This document shows, piece after piece, positions 4,550 through 6,067 of a DNA stretch of 6,067 bases (its first letter is position 1; each line of letters starts with the position of its first letter). The translations under genes were made by a program, and so were the position numbers. This DNA is from an uncultured bacterium. GTDB taxonomy: Bacteria; Verrucomicrobiota; Lentisphaeria; Oligosphaerales; Oligosphaeraceae. Location: NCBI GenBank assembly GCA_902783355.1, contig CACZQQ010000343.1, positions 1-6,067 on the forward strand, in the 5' to 3' direction. The notes beneath the pieces are model-generated. The model saw nothing but the letters and a program-made list of their open reading frames with translations. It made no database searches and was not told the DNA's origin.

Positions 4550-6067
4550 TCATTCTTTCAAGCCGTCGGGCTGCTTTTTGTCGGCAAGGGAGACATGGCC
4601 CTCCACGCGGCCGTCGTCCAGGTCGTTGACGTTGCGGTGTTCGAGGTCGTGGAAGAGCCGCCTGAGGTCGCGGACGCCGCCGACGAAGAGCCAGATGGTC
4701 ATGACGACGGCGATGGCGAGGGGGACGAAGAGGGCGGTCGTCAGGAAGTAGCGGCTCCAGAAGCGCATGGACAGGGGCGATATCCAGTTCCAGGCGAGGA
4801 CGGCGAGGAAGACGCCGATGAAGCCGTAGATGAAGGTGTGGGCGAAGAAGGCGTAGGCGATGAGGCGGTCGCCCCTGGAGTATTCGGGGGTTATGCCGAT
4901 GAGGCGCCGCACGACGGTCTTGGGGGACCAGTCGGTCTTGATGTCCTTCTTCTGCTCCTCCGGCGGCGCGTATTTGCCGCGGTGGAGCATCCGCTCCATG
5001 TCGAAGTCCTCCTTGCAGGTGAGGAGGGAGACAACCGCGTAGAGGGCCATGGTGAAGACGTTGCTGAAGAAGATGAACTCGATGGAGTTGATCGGGAACC
5101 TCTGCGGGTCCATGCGCCATTCTATCCATGTGCCGAAGGGGCTTGAGAGGGCGCGCAGGAAGCGGTCGCAGCCCTCGGCCAGGTTGTTCTTCAGCAGGAA
5201 GGGGTAGACGTGGTCGGCCCAGTTGCGCTGCAGGAGGATGAAGAGGATGCTGGTGACCATGCCGTAGAGGAGCGCCGTCCAGGCCGCCTGCGTCGTCCCC
5301 TTCTTCCAGTAGAGGCCGAAGATCATCATGGGGCAGCAGCCCGCGTTCCAGATGGCGGTCGCCATGAAGGAGAAGAGCGCGATGTAGTCCAGCTGCGACA
5401 TGTATTTGGAGCCGAAGAAGAAGAAGACGCCGATGCCGATGGCGACCAGGCGGATCATGCGGACGTGCGCCTTTGGGGAGAGCCCCTTGGGGAAGAAGGG
5501 GAGGATGCAGTCCTGCGAGATGGTGAGGGTCGCGCTGAAGATGCGCGTGTCGTCGGTGGAGAGCATGGCGAGGAAGAGAAGGAGGCAGAAGGCGCCGAAG
5601 AGGCCGCTGGGCAGGAGGGCGCGCATGGTCACCGAGAGGTTGAGCTGCATGAAGAGGGTGCGCGTCTGCTGGAAGAGGTCGTTGGCCTTGCCCTCCGCGT
5701 CGATGATGGCGCGGCGGCGCGCCTCCTGGCGGTCGGCTTGCATTGCCACGGCGTTTGCCTGTTCTTCTGCGTCGAGGCGTTCCGTCGTGCGGGCGCGCGC
5801 CTCCTCCAGGAGCGTGGCGTGGATGGGTTCAAGGAAGGCGGTGTCGAGGTTCTCCTTCTGCGAGAGGGGCGGGTCGATGCCGATGCGGTGCTCGGCGGGG
5901 GGGATTGCGGCGATGGTCTCCTGGAGGCGCGCGCGCGTGCCGTCGTCCTTGACGACTTCTTCCACAGCGCGGCTCGCCAGCGCCTGGCGGACCTGGTTGG
6001 CCTCCTTGGCGAAGTGGCGGTGGTTGAGGAAGGTGATGAGGCAGACCGCCACCAGCAGGTAGAAGAC
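4550..6067 (-). CDS. Sodium:solute symporter (SSS family), C-terminal 505 residues with a long hydrophilic insert
   Basis: This is an inner-membrane, probably Na+-driven solute uptake protein of the LeuT-fold SSS family. The frame is open to the right edge, so the N-terminal helices are missing; residue numbers count from the edge. Residues 2-14 end one membrane helix. Residues about 15-147 are a charged, Ala/Glu/Arg-rich stretch, probably helical or coiled-coil at 84-135. The conserved core helix follows, with LLPSGLFGAF and LAMLSTDDTRIFSATLTISQD (151-186), equivalent to the MSTxxS helix that supplies the second sodium site in vSGLT. Further helices lie near 204-219, 228-252, 261-280, 327-349, 402-427 and 439-463, with GLYWKKGTT (251-259) and DFDMERMLHRGKY (354-366) between. 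A short charged tail ends at TGA (4552-4550). The substrate cannot be deduced. The neighbouring glycosidase makes a sugar or glycoside possible, but they are not in one operon. Confidence 0.88.
   Translation of the reverse strand, partial: VFYLLVAVCLITFLNHRHFAKEANQVRQALASRAVEEVVKDDGTRARLQETIAAIPPAEHRIGIDPPLSQKENLDTAFLEPIHATLLEEARARTTERLDAEEQANAVAMQADRQEARRRAIIDAEGKANDLFQQTRTLFMQLNLSVTMRALLPSGLFGAFCLLLFLAMLSTDDTRIFSATLTISQDCILPFFPKGLSPKAHVRMIRLVAIGIGVFFFFGSKYMSQLDYIALFSFMATAIWNAGCCPMMIFGLYWKKGTTQAAWTALLYGMVTSILFILLQRNWADHVYPFLLKNNLAEGCDRFLRALSSPFGTWIEWRMDPQRFPINSIEFIFFSNVFTMALYAVVSLLTCKEDFDMERMLHRGKYAPPEEQKKDIKTDWSPKTVVRRLIGITPEYSRGDRLIAYAFFAHTFIYGFIGVFLAVLAWNWISPLSMRFWSRYFLTTALFVPLAIAVVMTIWLFVGGVRDLRRLFHDLEHRNVNDLDDGRVEGHVSLADKKQPDGLKE

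Noticed and set aside
4487..5146. Acidic plus-strand frame of 219 codons opposite the symporter
   Set aside because: It is antisense to the symporter C-terminus with Glu/Asp/Gly/Val-rich low-complexity translation and no recognisable domain.
5400..6062. Arg/Ser-rich plus-strand frame of 220 codons opposite the symporter
   Set aside because: It is a composition-driven shadow. The minus strand encodes conserved membrane helices and SSS motifs.

Overview
The window is a GC-rich bacterial stretch of ordinary metabolic genes plus one secreted repeat protein. No phage, transposase, CRISPR, rRNA or tRNA is visible. The sodium:solute symporter carries a loop and C-terminal motifs (for example DFDMERMLHRG) that I associate from memory with symporters of the PVC group (Lentisphaerota, Kiritimatiellota, Verrucomicrobiota, Planctomycetota). 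The fused AroE-AroK enzyme and the 9-nt-periodic spacer repeats would fit such an anaerobic or gut carbohydrate-fermenting lineage. This placement is an inference, not a proof.

Layout. On the minus strand, reading right to left, a secreted 20-residue-repeat protein (3684-3205) is followed by a 343-bp spacer full of short repeats. Next come a cytoplasmic-type family 2 glycoside hydrolase (2861-1077) and a shikimate dehydrogenase-shikimate kinase fusion (1084 to the left edge, incomplete). The hydrolase stop and the aroE start overlap by 8 bases, so the two are probably co-translated. On the plus strand, thiE (3787-4440) is divergent from the repeat protein and has a consensus Shine-Dalgarno. 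It converges on the minus-strand symporter (6067-4550, N-terminus beyond the right edge), and a 10-bp inverted repeat between them probably ends transcription both ways.

Function. The symporter (solute unknown) and the glycosidase fit uptake and intracellular hydrolysis of a glycoside. AroE-AroK makes shikimate-3-phosphate for aromatic amino acids. ThiE joins the two halves of thiamine phosphate. No single pathway unites them, and only GH2-aroEK is a clear operon. The least explained elements are the repeat protein, the inverted pair of 9-nt arrays bracketing the 2862-3204 spacer, and the roughly 130-residue hydrophilic insert in the symporter.
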